Assembly (NCBI GenBank): GCA_040954595.2
Contig: CM082585.2
Coordinates: 3,472,001-3,536,000, forward strand
Source of the DNA: Balanoglossus misakiensis
Lineage: Eukaryota; Hemichordata
Direction of reading: 5' to 3'
DNA length: 64,000 bases
Shown in pieces: positions 46,280 through 57,409 of this stretch. Each line of letters opens with the position of its first letter. Position 1 is the stretch's first letter. The notes under the pieces were generated by a model. That model made no database searches and was not told the DNA's origin. It saw only the letters and a list, made by a program, of their open reading frames with translations. The position numbers and the translations under genes are program-made.

Positions 46280-49200
46280 TCTGAGCTTCTCCGGCGAGAC
46301 CTCGCACAAATCCCCGACGAGTTAGAAAGGGAACTCGTGGTGTCGTTCATTAAACAGGCGTGGTATATAACGCATAGGGATAGGAGAAGGGCGGGCGGAA
46401 AGCGGTCGTGTGTCTGAGCTTCCCCGGCGAGACCTCGCACAAATCCCCGACGAGTTAGAAAGGGAACTCGAGGTGTCGTTCATTAAGCAGGCGTGGTATA
46501 TAACGCATATGGATAGGAGAATGGCGGAAAGCGGTCGTGTGTCTGAGCTTCCCCGGCGAGACCTCGCACAAATCCCCGACAAGTTAGAAAGGGAACTCAC
46601 AGTGTCGTTCATTAAGCAGGCGTGGAATATAACGCATAGGGATAGGAGAAGGGCGGGCGGAAACGGTCGTGTGTCTGAGCTTCTCCGGCGAGACCTCGCA
46701 CAAATCCCCGCCGAGTTAGAAAGGGAACTCGCGGTGTCGTTCATTAATCAGGCGTGGTATATAACGCATAGGGATAGGAGAAGGGCGGGCGGAAAGCGGT
46801 CGTGTGTCTGAGCTTCTCCGGCGAGACCTCGCACAAATCCCCGGCGAGTTATAAAGGGAACTCGCAGTGTCGTTCATTAAGCAGGCGTGGTATATAACGC
46901 ATAGGGATAGGAGAAGGGCGGGCGGAAAGCCGTCGTGTGTCTGAGCTTCTCCGGCGAGACCTCGCACAAATCCCCGACGAGTTAGAAAGGGAACTCGTGG
47001 TGTCGTTCATTAAACAGGCGTGGTATATAACGCATAGGGATAGGAGAAGGGCGGGCGGAAAGCGGTCGTGTGTCTGAGCTACCCCGGCGAGACCTCGCAC
47101 AAATCCCCGACGAGTTAGAAAGGGAACTCGCAGTGTCGTTCATTAAGCAGGCGTGGTATATAACGCATAGGGATAGGAGAAGGGCGGGCGGAAAGCGGCC
47201 GTATATCTGAGCTTCTCAGGCGAGACCTCGCACAAATCCCCGCCGAGTTAGAAAGGGAACTCGCTGTGTCGTTCATATAACGTATAGGGATAGGAGAACG
47301 GCGGGCGGAAAGCGGTCGTGTGTCTGAGCTTCTCCGGCGAGACCTCGCACAAATCCCCGGCGAGTTAGAAAGGGAACTCGCAGTGTCGTTCATTAAGCAG
47401 GCGTGGAATATAACGCATAGGGATAGGAGAAGGGCGGGCGGAAACGGTCGTGTGTCTGAGCTTCTCCGGCGAGACCTCGCACAAATCCCCGCCGAGTTAG
47501 AAAGGGAACTCGCGGTGTCGTTCATTAATCAGGCGTGGTATATAACGCATAGGGATAGGAGAAGGGCGGGCGGAAAGCGGTCGTGTGTCTGAGCTTCTCC
47601 GGCGAGACCTCGCACAAATCCCCGGCGAGTTATAAAGGGAACTCGCAGTGTCGTTCATTAAGCAGGCGTGGTATATAACGCATAGGGATAGGAGAAGGGC
47701 GGGCGGAAAGCCGTCGTGTGTCTGAGCTTCTCCGGCGAGTCCTCGCACAAATCCCCGCCGAGTTAGAAAGGGAACTCGCGGTGTCGTTCATTAAGCAGGC
47801 GTGGTATATAACGCATAGGGATAGGAGAAGGGCGGGCGGAAAGCGGCCGTATATCTGAGCTTCTCCGGCGAGACCTCGCACAAATCCCCGCCGAGTTAGA
47901 AAGGGAACTCGCTGTGTCGTTCATATAACGTATAGGGATAGGAGAACGGCGGGCGGAAAGCGGTCGTGTGTCTGAGCTTCTCCGGCGAGACCTCGCACAA
48001 ATCCCCGCCGAGTTAGAAAGGGAACTCGCGGTGTCGTTCATTAAGCAGGCGTGGTATATAACGCATAGGGATAGGAGAAGGGCGGGCGGAAAGCGGTCGT
48101 GTGTCTGAACTTCTCCGGCGAGACCTCGCACAAATCCCCGGCGAGTTAGAAAGGGAACTCGCGGTGTCGTTCATTAAGCAGACGTGGTATATAACGCATA
48201 GGGATAGGAGAAGGGCGGGCGGAAAGCCGTCGTGTGTCTGAGCTTCTCCGGCGAGACCTCGCACAAATCCCCGCCGAGTTAGAAAGGGAACTCGCGGTGT
48301 CGTTCATTAAGCAGGCGTGGTATATAACGCATAGGGATAGGAGAAGGGCGGGCGGAAAGCGGTCGTGTGTCTGAACTTCTCCGGCGAGACCTCGCACAAA
48401 TCCCCGGCGAGTTAGAAAGGGAACTCGCAGTGTCGTTCATTAAGCAGGCGTGGTATATAACGCATAGGGATAGGAGAAGGGCGGGCGGAAAGCGGTCGTG
48501 TGTCTGAGCTTCTCCGGCGAGACCTCGCACAAATCCCCGGCGAGTTAGAAAGGGAACTCGCAGTGTCGTTCATTAAGCAGGCGTGGTATATAACGCATAG
48601 GGATAGGAGAAGGGCGGGCGGAAAGCGGTCGTGTGTCTGAGCTTCTCCGGCGAGACCTCGCACAAATCCCCGCCGAGTTAGAAAGGGAACTCGAGGTGTC
48701 GTTCATTAAACAGGCGTGGTATATAACGCATAGGGATAGGAGAAGGGCGGGCGGAAAGCGGTCGGGTGTCTGAGCTACCCCGGCGAGACCTCGCACAAAT
48801 CCCCGACGAGTTAGAAAGGGAACTCGCAGTGTCGTTCATTAAGCAGGCGTGGTATATAACGCATAGGGATAGGAGAAGGGCGGGCGGAAAGCGGCCGTAT
48901 ATCTGAGCTTCTCAGGCGAGACCTCGCACAAATCCCCGCCGAGTTAGAAAGGGAACTCGCTGTGTCGTTCATATAACGTATAGGGATAGGAGAACGGCGG
49001 GCGGAAAGCGGTCGTGTGTCTGAGCTTCTCCGGCGAGACCTCGCACAATTCCCCGACGAGATAGAAAGGGAACTCGCGGTGTCGTTCATTAAGCAGGCGT
49101 GGTATATAACGCATAGGGATAGGAGAAGGGCGGGCGGAAAGCCGTCGTGTGTCTGAGCTTCTCCGGCGAGACCTCGCACAAATCCCCGCCGAGTTAGAAA

Positions 49201-50790
49201 GGGAACTCGTGGTGTCGTTCATTAAACAGGCGTGGTATATAACGCATAGGGATAGGAGAAGGGCGGGCGGAAAGCGGTCGTGTGTCTGAGCTTCTCCGGC
49301 GAGACCTCGCACAATTCCCCGACGAGATAGAAAGGGAACTCGCGGTGTCGTTCATTAAGCAGGCGTGGTATATAACGCATAGGGATAGGAGAAGGGCGGG
49401 CGGAAAGCCGTCGTGTGTCTGAGCTTCTCCGGCGAGACCTCGCACAAATCCCCGCCGAGTTAGAAAGGGAACTCGCGGTGTCGTTCATTAAGCAGGCGTG
49501 GTATATAACGCATAGGGATAGGAGAAGGGCGGGCGGAAAGCGGTCGTGTGTCTGAACTTCTCCGGCGAGACCTCGCACAAATCCCCGGCGAGTTAGAAAG
49601 GGAACTCGCAGTGTCGTTCATTAAGCAGGCGTGGTATATAACGCATAGGGATAGGAGAAGGGCGGGCGGAAAGCGGTCGTGTGTCTGAGCTTCTCCGGCG
49701 AGACCTCGCACAAATCCCCGACGAGTTAGAAAGGGAACTCGTGGTGTCGTTCATTAAACAGGCGTGGTATATAACGCATAGGGATAGGAGAAGGGCGGGC
49801 GGAAAGCGGTCGTGTGTCTGAGCTTCTCCGGCGAGACCTCGCACAAATTCCCGACGAGTTAGAAAGGGAACTCGTGGTGTCGTTCATTAAACAGGCGTGG
49901 TATATAACGCATAGGGATAGGAGAAGGGCGGGCGGAAAGCGGTCGTGTGTCTGAGCTACCCCGGCGAGACCTCGCACAAATCCCCGACGAGTTAGAAAGG
50001 GAACTCGTGGTGTCGTTCATTAAACAGGCGTGGTATATAACGCATAGGGATAGGAGAAGGGCGGGCGGAAAGCGGTCGTGTGTCTGAGCTTCTCCGGCGA
50101 GACCTCGCACAAATCCCCGCCGAGTTAGAAAGGGAACTCGCGGTGTCGTTCATTAAGCAGGCGTGGTATATAACGCATAGGGATAGGAGAAGGGCGGGCG
50201 GAAAGCGGTCGTGTGTCTGAGCTTCTCCGGCGAGACCTCGCACAATTCCCCGACGAGATAGAAAGGGAACTCGCGGTGTCGTTCATTAAGCAGGCGTGGT
50301 ATATAACGCATAGGGATAGGAGAAGGGCGGGCGGAAAGCCGTCGTGTGTCTGAGCTTCTCCGGCGAGACCTCGCACAAATCCCCGCCGAGTTAGAAAGGG
50401 AACTCGCGGTGTCGTTCATTAAGCAGGCGTGGTATATAACGCATAGGGATAGGAGAAGGGCGGGCGGAAAGCGGTCGTGTGTCTGAGCTTCTCCGGCGAG
50501 ACCTCGCACAATTCCCCGACGAGATAGAAAGGGAACTCGCGGTGTCGTTCATTAAGCAGGCGTGGTATATAACGCATAGGGATAGGAGAAGGGCGGGCGG
50601 AAATCCGTCGTGTGTCTGAGCTTCTCCGGCGAGACCTCGCACAAATCCCCGCCGAGTTAGAAAGGGAACTCGCGGTGTCGTTCATTAAGCAGGCGTGGTA
50701 TATAACGCATAGGGATAGGAGAAGGGCGGGCGGAAAGCGGTCGTGTGTCTGAGCTTCTCCGGCGAGACCTCGCACAAATCCCCGGCGAGT
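46280..50790 (+). repeat. Satellite without a dominant long period
   Basis: Ordinary satellite monomers between the 9-kb duplication and the 1,064-bp units. It includes three 117-bp deletion monomers (about 47,276, 47,924, 48,970), a repeated GCGGCCGTATATC variant, and two copies of GAGTTATAAAGGG (about 46,849 and 47,629). A segment near 46.7-47.0 kb recurs at 47.5-47.75 kb (offset 781). No gene is present. Confidence 0.7.
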
Positions 50791-52917
50791 TAGAAAGGGA
50801 ACTCGCAGTGTCGTTCATTAAGCAGGCGTGGTATATAACGCATAGGGATAGGAGAAGGGCGGGCGGAAAGCGGTCGTGTGTCTGAGCTTCTCCGGCGAGA
50901 CCTCGCACAATTCCCCGACGAGATAGAAAGGGAACTCGCGGTGTCGTTCATTAAGCAGGCGTGGTATATAACGCATAGGGATAGGAGAAGGGCGGGCGGA
51001 AAGCCGTCGTGTGTCTGAGCTTCTCCGGCGAGACCTCGCACAAATCCCCGCCGAGTTAGAAAGGGAACTCGCGGTGTCGTTCATTAAGCAGGCGTGGTAT
51101 ATAACGCATAGGGATAGGAGAAGGGCAGGCGGAAAGCGGTCGTGTGTCTGAGCTTCTCCGGCGAGACCTCGCACAAATCCCCGGCGAGTTAGAAAGGGAA
51201 CGCGTGGTGTCGTTCATTAAACAGGCGTGGTATATAACGCATAGGGATAGGAGAAGGGCGGGCGGAAAGCGGTCGTGTGTCTGAGCTTCTCCGGCGAGAC
51301 CTCGCACAAATCCCCGGCGAGTTAGAAAGGGAACTCGCAGTGTCGTTCATTAAGCAGGCGTGGTATATAATGCATAGGGATAGGAGAAGGGCGGGCGGAA
51401 AGCGGTCGTGTGTCTGAGCTTCTCCGGCGAGACCTCGCACAAATCCCCGACGAGTTAGAAAGGGAACTCGTGGTGTCGTTCATTAAACAGGCGTGGTATA
51501 TAACGCATAGGGATAGGAGAAGGGCGGGCGGAAAGCGGTCGTGTGTCTGAGCTTCTCCGGCGAGTCCTCGCACAAATCCCCGACGAGTTAGAAAGGGAAC
51601 TCGTGGTGTCGTTCATTAGACAGGCGTGGTATATAACGCATAGGGATAGGAGAAGGGCGGGCGGAAAGCGGTCGTGTGTCTGAGCTTCTCCGGCGAGACC
51701 TCGCACAAATCCCCGACGAGTTAGAATGGGAACTCGCGGTGTCGTTCATTAAGCAGGCGTGGTATATAACGCATAGGGATAGGAGAAGGGCGGGCGGAAA
51801 GCGGTCGTGTGTCTGAGCTTCTCCGGCGAGACCTCGCACAAATCCCCGGCGAGTTAGAAAGGGAACTCGCAGTGTCGTTCATTAAGCAGGCGTGGTATAT
51901 AACGCATAGGGATAGGAGAAGGGCGGGCGGAAAGCGGTCGTGTGTCTGAGCTTCTCCGGCGAGACCTCGCACAATTCCCCGACGAGATAGAAAGGGAACT
52001 CGCGGTGTCGTTCATTAAGCAGGCGTGGTATATAACGCATAGGGATAGGAGAAGGGCGGGCGGAAAGCCGTCGTGTGTCTGAGCTTCTCCGGCGAGACCT
52101 CGCACAAATCCCCGCCGAGTTAGAAAGGGAACTCGCGGTGTCGTTCATTAAGCAGGCGTGGTATATAACGCATAGGGATAGGAGAAGGGCAGGTGGAAAG
52201 CGGTCGTGTGTCTGAGCTTCTCCGGCGAGACCTCGCACAAATCCCCGGCGAGTTAGAAAGGGAACGCGTGGTGTCGTTCATTAAACAGGCGTGGTATATA
52301 ACGCATAGGGATAGGAGAAGGGCGGGCGGAAAGCGGTCGTGTGTCTGAGCTTCTCCGGCGAGACCTCGCACAAATCCCCGGCGAGTTAGAAAGGGAACTC
52401 GCAGTGTCGTTCATTAAGCAGGCGTGGTATATAATGCATAGGGATAGGAGAAGGGCGGGCGGAAAGCGGTCGTGTGTCTGAGCTTCTCCGGCGAGACCTC
52501 GCACAAATCCCCGACGAGTTAGAAAGGGAACTCGTGGTGTCGTTCATTAAACAGGCGTGGTATATAACGCATAGGGATAGGAGAAGGGCGGGCGGAAAGC
52601 GGTCGTGTGTCTGAGCTTCTCCGGCGAGTCCTCGCACAAATCCCCGACGAGTTAGAAAGGGAACTCGTGGTGTCGTTCATTAGACAGGCGTGGTATATAA
52701 CGCATAGGGATAGGAGAAGGGCGGGCGGAAAGCGGTCGTGTGTCTGAGCTTCTCCGGCGAGACCTCGCACAAATCCCCGACGAGTTAGAATGGGAACTCG
52801 TGGTGTCGTTCATTAAACAGGCGTGGTATATAACGCATAGGGATAGGAGAAGGGCGGGCGGAAAGCGGTCGTGTGTCTGAGCTTCTCCGGCGAGACCTCG
52901 CACAAATCCCCGCCGAG
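50790..52917 (+). repeat. Eight-monomer higher-order repeat, 1,064 bp, two tandem copies
   Basis: Positions 50,790-51,853 repeat at 51,854-52,917 with period 1,064 (8 x 133). Each copy carries the same series of private variants: GGGAACGCGTGG, TATATAATGCATAGG, GCGAGTCCTCGC, CATTAGACAGG and TTAGAATGGG. The copies differ at very few places, for example GGCAGGCGG near 51,126 against GGCAGGTGG near 52,190. Confidence 0.85.
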
Positions 52918-53444
52918 TTAGAAAGGGAACTCGCGGTGTCGTTCATTAAGCAGGCGTGGTATATAACGCATAGGGATAGGAGAAGGGCGGGCGGAAAGCG
53001 GTCGTGTGTCTGAGCTACCCCGGCGAGACCTCGCACAAATCCCCGCCGATTTAGAAAGGGAACTCGCGGTGTCGTTCATCAAGCAGGCGTGGTATATAAC
53101 GCATAGAGATAGGAGAAGGGCGGGCGGAAAGCGGTCGTGTGTCTGAGCTTCTCCGGCGAGACCTCGCACAAATCCCCGACGAGTTAGAAAGGGAACTCGT
53201 TGTGTCGTTCATTAAACAGGCGTGGTATATAACGCATAGGGATAGGAGAAGGGCGGGCGGAAAGCGGTCGTGTGTCTGAGCTTCCCCGGCGAGACCTCGC
53301 ACAAATCCCCGACGAGTTAGAAAGGGAACTCGCTGTGTCGTTCATTAAGCAGGCGTGGTATATAACGCATAGGGATAGGAGAATGGCGGAAAGCGGTCGT
53401 GTGTCTGAGCTTCCCCGGCGAGACCTCGCACAAATCACGCCGAG

Positions 53445-55296
53445 TTAGAAAGGGAACTCGTGGTGTCTTTCATTAAACAGGCGTGGTATATAACGCATAG
53501 GGATAGGAGAAGGGCGGGCGGAAAGCGGTCGTGTGTCTGAGCTTCTCCGGCGAGACCTCGCACAAATCCCCGCCGAGTTAGAAAGGGAACTCGCGGTGTC
53601 GTTCATCAAGCAGGCGTGGTATATAACGCATAGGGATAGGAGAAGGGCGGGCGGAAAGCGGTCGTGTGTCTGAGCTTCTCCGGCGAGACCTCGCACAAAT
53701 CCCCGACGAGTTAGAAAGGGAACTCGTGGTGTCGTTCATTAAACAGGCGTGGTATATAACGCATAGGGATAGGAGAAGGGCGGGCGGAAAGCGGTCGTGT
53801 GTCTGAGCTTCCCCGGCGAGACCTCGCACAAATTCCCGACGAGTTAGAAAGAGAACTCGAGGTGTCGTTCATTAAGCAGGCGTGGTATATAACGCATATG
53901 GATAGGAGAATGGCGGAAAGCGGTCGTGTGTCTGAGCTTCCCCGGCGAGACCTCGCACAAATCCCCGACAAGTTAGAAAGGGAACTCGCAGTGTCGTTCA
54001 TTAAGCAGGCGTGGAATATAACGCATAGGGATAGGAGAAGGGCGGGCGGAAACGGTCGTGTGTCTGAGCTTCTCCGGCGAGACCTCGCACAAATCCCCGC
54101 CGAGTTAGAAAGGGAACTCGCGGTGTCGTTCATTAATCAGGCGTGGTATATAACGCATAGGGATAGGAGAAGGGCGGGCGGAAAGCGGTCGTGTGTCTGA
54201 GCTTCTCCGGCGAGACCTCGCACAAATCCCCGGCGAGTTAGAAAGGGAACTCGCAGTGTCGTTCATTAAGCAGGCGTGGTATATAACGCATAGGGATAGG
54301 AGAAGGGCGGGCGGAAAGCCGTCGTGTGTCTGAGCTTCTCCGGCGAGACCTCGCACAAATCCCCGCCGAGTTAGAAAGGGAACTCGCGGTGTCGTTCATT
54401 AAGCAGGCGTGGTATATAACGCATAGGGATAGGAGAAGGGCGGGCGGAAAGCGGTCGTGTGTCTGAGCTACCCCGGCGAGACCTCGCACAAATCCCCGCC
54501 GAGTTAGAAAGGGAACTCGCGGTGTCGTTCATCAAGCAGGCGTGGTATATAACGCATAGGGATAGGAGAAGGGCGGGCGGAAAGCGGTCGTGTGTCTGAG
54601 CTTCTCCGGCGAGACCTCGCACAAATCCCCGACGAGTTAGAAAGGGAACTCGTGGTGTCGTTCATTAAACAGGCGTGGTATATAACGCATAGGGATAGGA
54701 GAAGGGCGGGCGGAAAGCGGTCGTGTGTCTGAGCTTCCCCGGCGAGACCTCGCACAAATCCCCGACGAGTTAGAAAGGGAACTCGAGGTGTCGTTCATTA
54801 AGCAGGCGTGGTATATAACGCATATGGATAGGAGAATGGCGGAAAGCGGTCGTGTGTCTGAGCTTCCCCGGCGAGACCTCGCACAAATCCCCGACAAGTT
54901 AGAAAGGGAACTCGCAGTGTCGTTCATTAAGCAGGCGTGGAATATAACGCATAGGGATAGGAGAAGGGCGGGCGGAAACGGTCGTGTGTCTGAGCTTCTC
55001 CGGCGAGACCTCGCACAAATCCCCGCCGAGTTAGAAAGGGAACTCGCGGTGTCGTTCATTAATCAGGCGTGGTATATAACGCATCGGAATAGGAGAAGGG
55101 CGGGCGGTAAGCGGTCGTGTGTCTGAGCTTCTCCGGCGAGACCTCGCACAAATCCCCGGCGAGTTAGAAAGGGAACTCGCAGTGTCGTTCATTAAGCAGG
55201 CGTGGTATATAACGCATAGGGATAGGAGAAGGGCGGGCGGAAAGCCGTCGTGTGTCTGAGCTTCTCCGGCGAGACCTCGCACAAATCCCCGCCGAG
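53445..55296 (+). repeat. Seven-monomer higher-order repeat, 926 bp, two tandem copies
   Basis: Positions 53,445-54,370 repeat at 54,371-55,296 (53,799 matches 54,725; 54,105 matches 55,031). 926 equals seven monomers minus five bases, explained by one 129-bp and one 132-bp monomer. The unit is closely related to the 1,058-bp unit at 34.4 and 43.5 kb, from which it differs by one monomer. Confidence 0.8.
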
Positions 55297-57409
55297 TTAG
55301 AAAGGGAACTCGCGGTGTCGTTCATTAAGCAGGCGTGGTATATAACGCATAGGGATAGGAGAAGGGCGGGCGGAAAGCGGTCGTGTGTTTGAGCTTCTCC
55401 GGCGAGACCTCGCACAAATCCCCGGCGAGTTAGAAAGGGAACTCGCGGTGTCGTTCATTAAGCAGGCGTGGTATATAACGCATAGGGATAGGAGAAAGGC
55501 GGGCGGAAAGCGGTCGTGTGTCTGAGCTTCTCCGGCGAGACCTCGCACAAATCCCCGGCGAGTTAGAAAGGGAACTCGCAGTGTCGTTCATTAAGCAGGC
55601 GTGGTATATAACGCATAGGGATAGGAGAAGGGCGGGCGGAAAGCGGTCGTGTGTCTGAGCTTCTCCGGCGAGACCTCGCACAAATCCCCGACGAGTTAGA
55701 AAGGGAACTCGTGGTGTCGTTCATTAAACAGGCGTGGTATATAACGCATAGGGATAGGAGAAGGGCGGGCGGAAAGCGGTCGTGTGTCTGAGCTACCCCG
55801 GCGAGACCTCGCACAAATCACGCCGAGTTAGAAAGGGAACTCGTGGTGTCGTTCATTAAGCAGGCGTGGTATACAACGCATAGGGATAGGAGAAGGGCGG
55901 GCGGAAAGCGGTCGTGTGTCTGAGCTACCCCGGCGAGACCTCGCACAAATCCCCGCCGAGTTAGAAAGGGAACTCGCGGTGTCGTTCATCAAGCAGGCGT
56001 GGTATATAACGCATAGGGATAGGAGAAGGGCGGGCGGAAAGCGGTCGTGTGTCTGAGCTTCTCCGGCGAGACCTCGCACAAATACCAGACGAGTTAGAAA
56101 GGGAAATCGTGGTGTCGTTCATTAAGCAGGCGTGGTATATAACGCATAGGGATAGGAGAAGGGCGGGCGGAAAGCGGTCGTGTGTCTGAGCTACCCCGGC
56201 GAGACCTCGCACAAATCCCCGCCGAGTTAGAAAGGGAACTCGCGGTGTCGTTCATCAAGCAGGCGTGGTATATAACGCATAGGGATAGGAGAAGGGCGGG
56301 CGGAAAGCGGTCGTGTGTCTGAGCTTCTCCGGCGAGACCTCGCACAATTCCCCGACGAGTTAGAAAGGGAACTCGTGGTGTCGTTCATTAAACAGGCGTG
56401 GTATATAACGCATAGGGATAGGAGAAGGGCGGGCGGAAAGCGGTCGTGTGTCTGAGCTTCCCCGGCGAGACCTCGCACAAATCCCCGACGAGTTAGAAAG
56501 GGAACTCGCTGTGTCGTTCATTAAGCAGGCGTGGTATATAACGCATAGGGATAGGAGAATGGCGGAAAGCGGTCGTGTGTCTGAGCTTCCCCGGCGAGAC
56601 CTCGCACAAATCCCCAACAAGTTAGAAAGGGAACTCGTGGTGTCGTTCATTAAACAGGCGTGGTATATAACGCATAGGGATAGGAGAAGGGCGGGCGGAA
56701 AGCGGTCGGGTGTCTGAGCTACCCCGGCGAGACCTCGCACAAATCACGCCGAGTTAGAAAGGGAACTCGTGGTGTCTTTCATTAAACAGGCGTGGTATAT
56801 AACGCATAGGGATAGGAGAAGGGCGGGCGGAAAGCGGTCGTGTGTCTGAGCTTCTCCGGCGAGACCTCGCACAAATCCCCGACGAGTTAGAAAGGGAACT
56901 CGCTGTGGCGTTCATTCAGCAGGCGTGGTATATAACGCATATGGATAGGAGAATGGTGGAAAGCGGTCGTGTGTCTGAGCTTCTCCGGCGAGACCTCGCA
57001 CAAATCCCCGACGAGTTAGAAAGGGAACTCGTGGTGTCGTTCATTAAACAGGCGTGGTATATAACGCATAGGGATAGGAGAAGGGCGGGCGGAAAGCGGT
57101 CGTGTGTCTGAGCTTCCCCGGCGAGACCTCGCACAAATCCCCGACGAGTTAGAAAGGGAACTCGAGGTGTCGTTCATTAAGCAGGCGTGGTATATAACGC
57201 ATATGGATAGGAGAATGGCGGAAAGCGGTCGTGTGTCTGAGCTTCCCCGGCGAGACCTCGCACAAATCCCCGACAAGTTAGAAAGGGAACTCGCATTTTC
57301 GTTCATTAAGCAGGCGTGGAATATAACGCATAGGGATAGGAGAAGGGCGGGCGGAAACGGTCGTGTGTCTGAGCTTCTCCGGCGAGACCTCGCACAAATC
57401 CCCGCCGAG
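55031..57409 (+). repeat. 3,974-bp higher-order unit, shortened copy 1 (2,379 bp)
   Basis: Positions from 55,031 match 57,410 onward (offset 2,379 to about 55.8 kb, then 2,512 after one monomer fewer here). Shared private variants include CATCGGGATAGG or CATCGGAATAGG with GGCGGTAAGCGG, ACAAATACCAGACGAG, and GGGAAATCGTGG. The later part of the longer unit is missing. Confidence 0.75.

Larger units (their letters stand above)
37280..46280 (+). repeat. Large tandem higher-order block, copy 2 (about 9.0 kb)
   Basis: Near-identical direct repeat of 28.43-37.14 kb, adjacent to it except for roughly one monomer at the junction (about 37.14-37.28 kb). It differs by one extra monomer at about 40.31-40.44 kb, one at about 42.74-42.87 kb, and rare base changes (for example GAACGGCGGG near 37,764 where copy 1 has GAAGGGCGGG near 28,891). 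Such a large recent duplication suggests unequal exchange. A mis-assembled collapse or expansion should also be considered. Confidence 0.83.
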
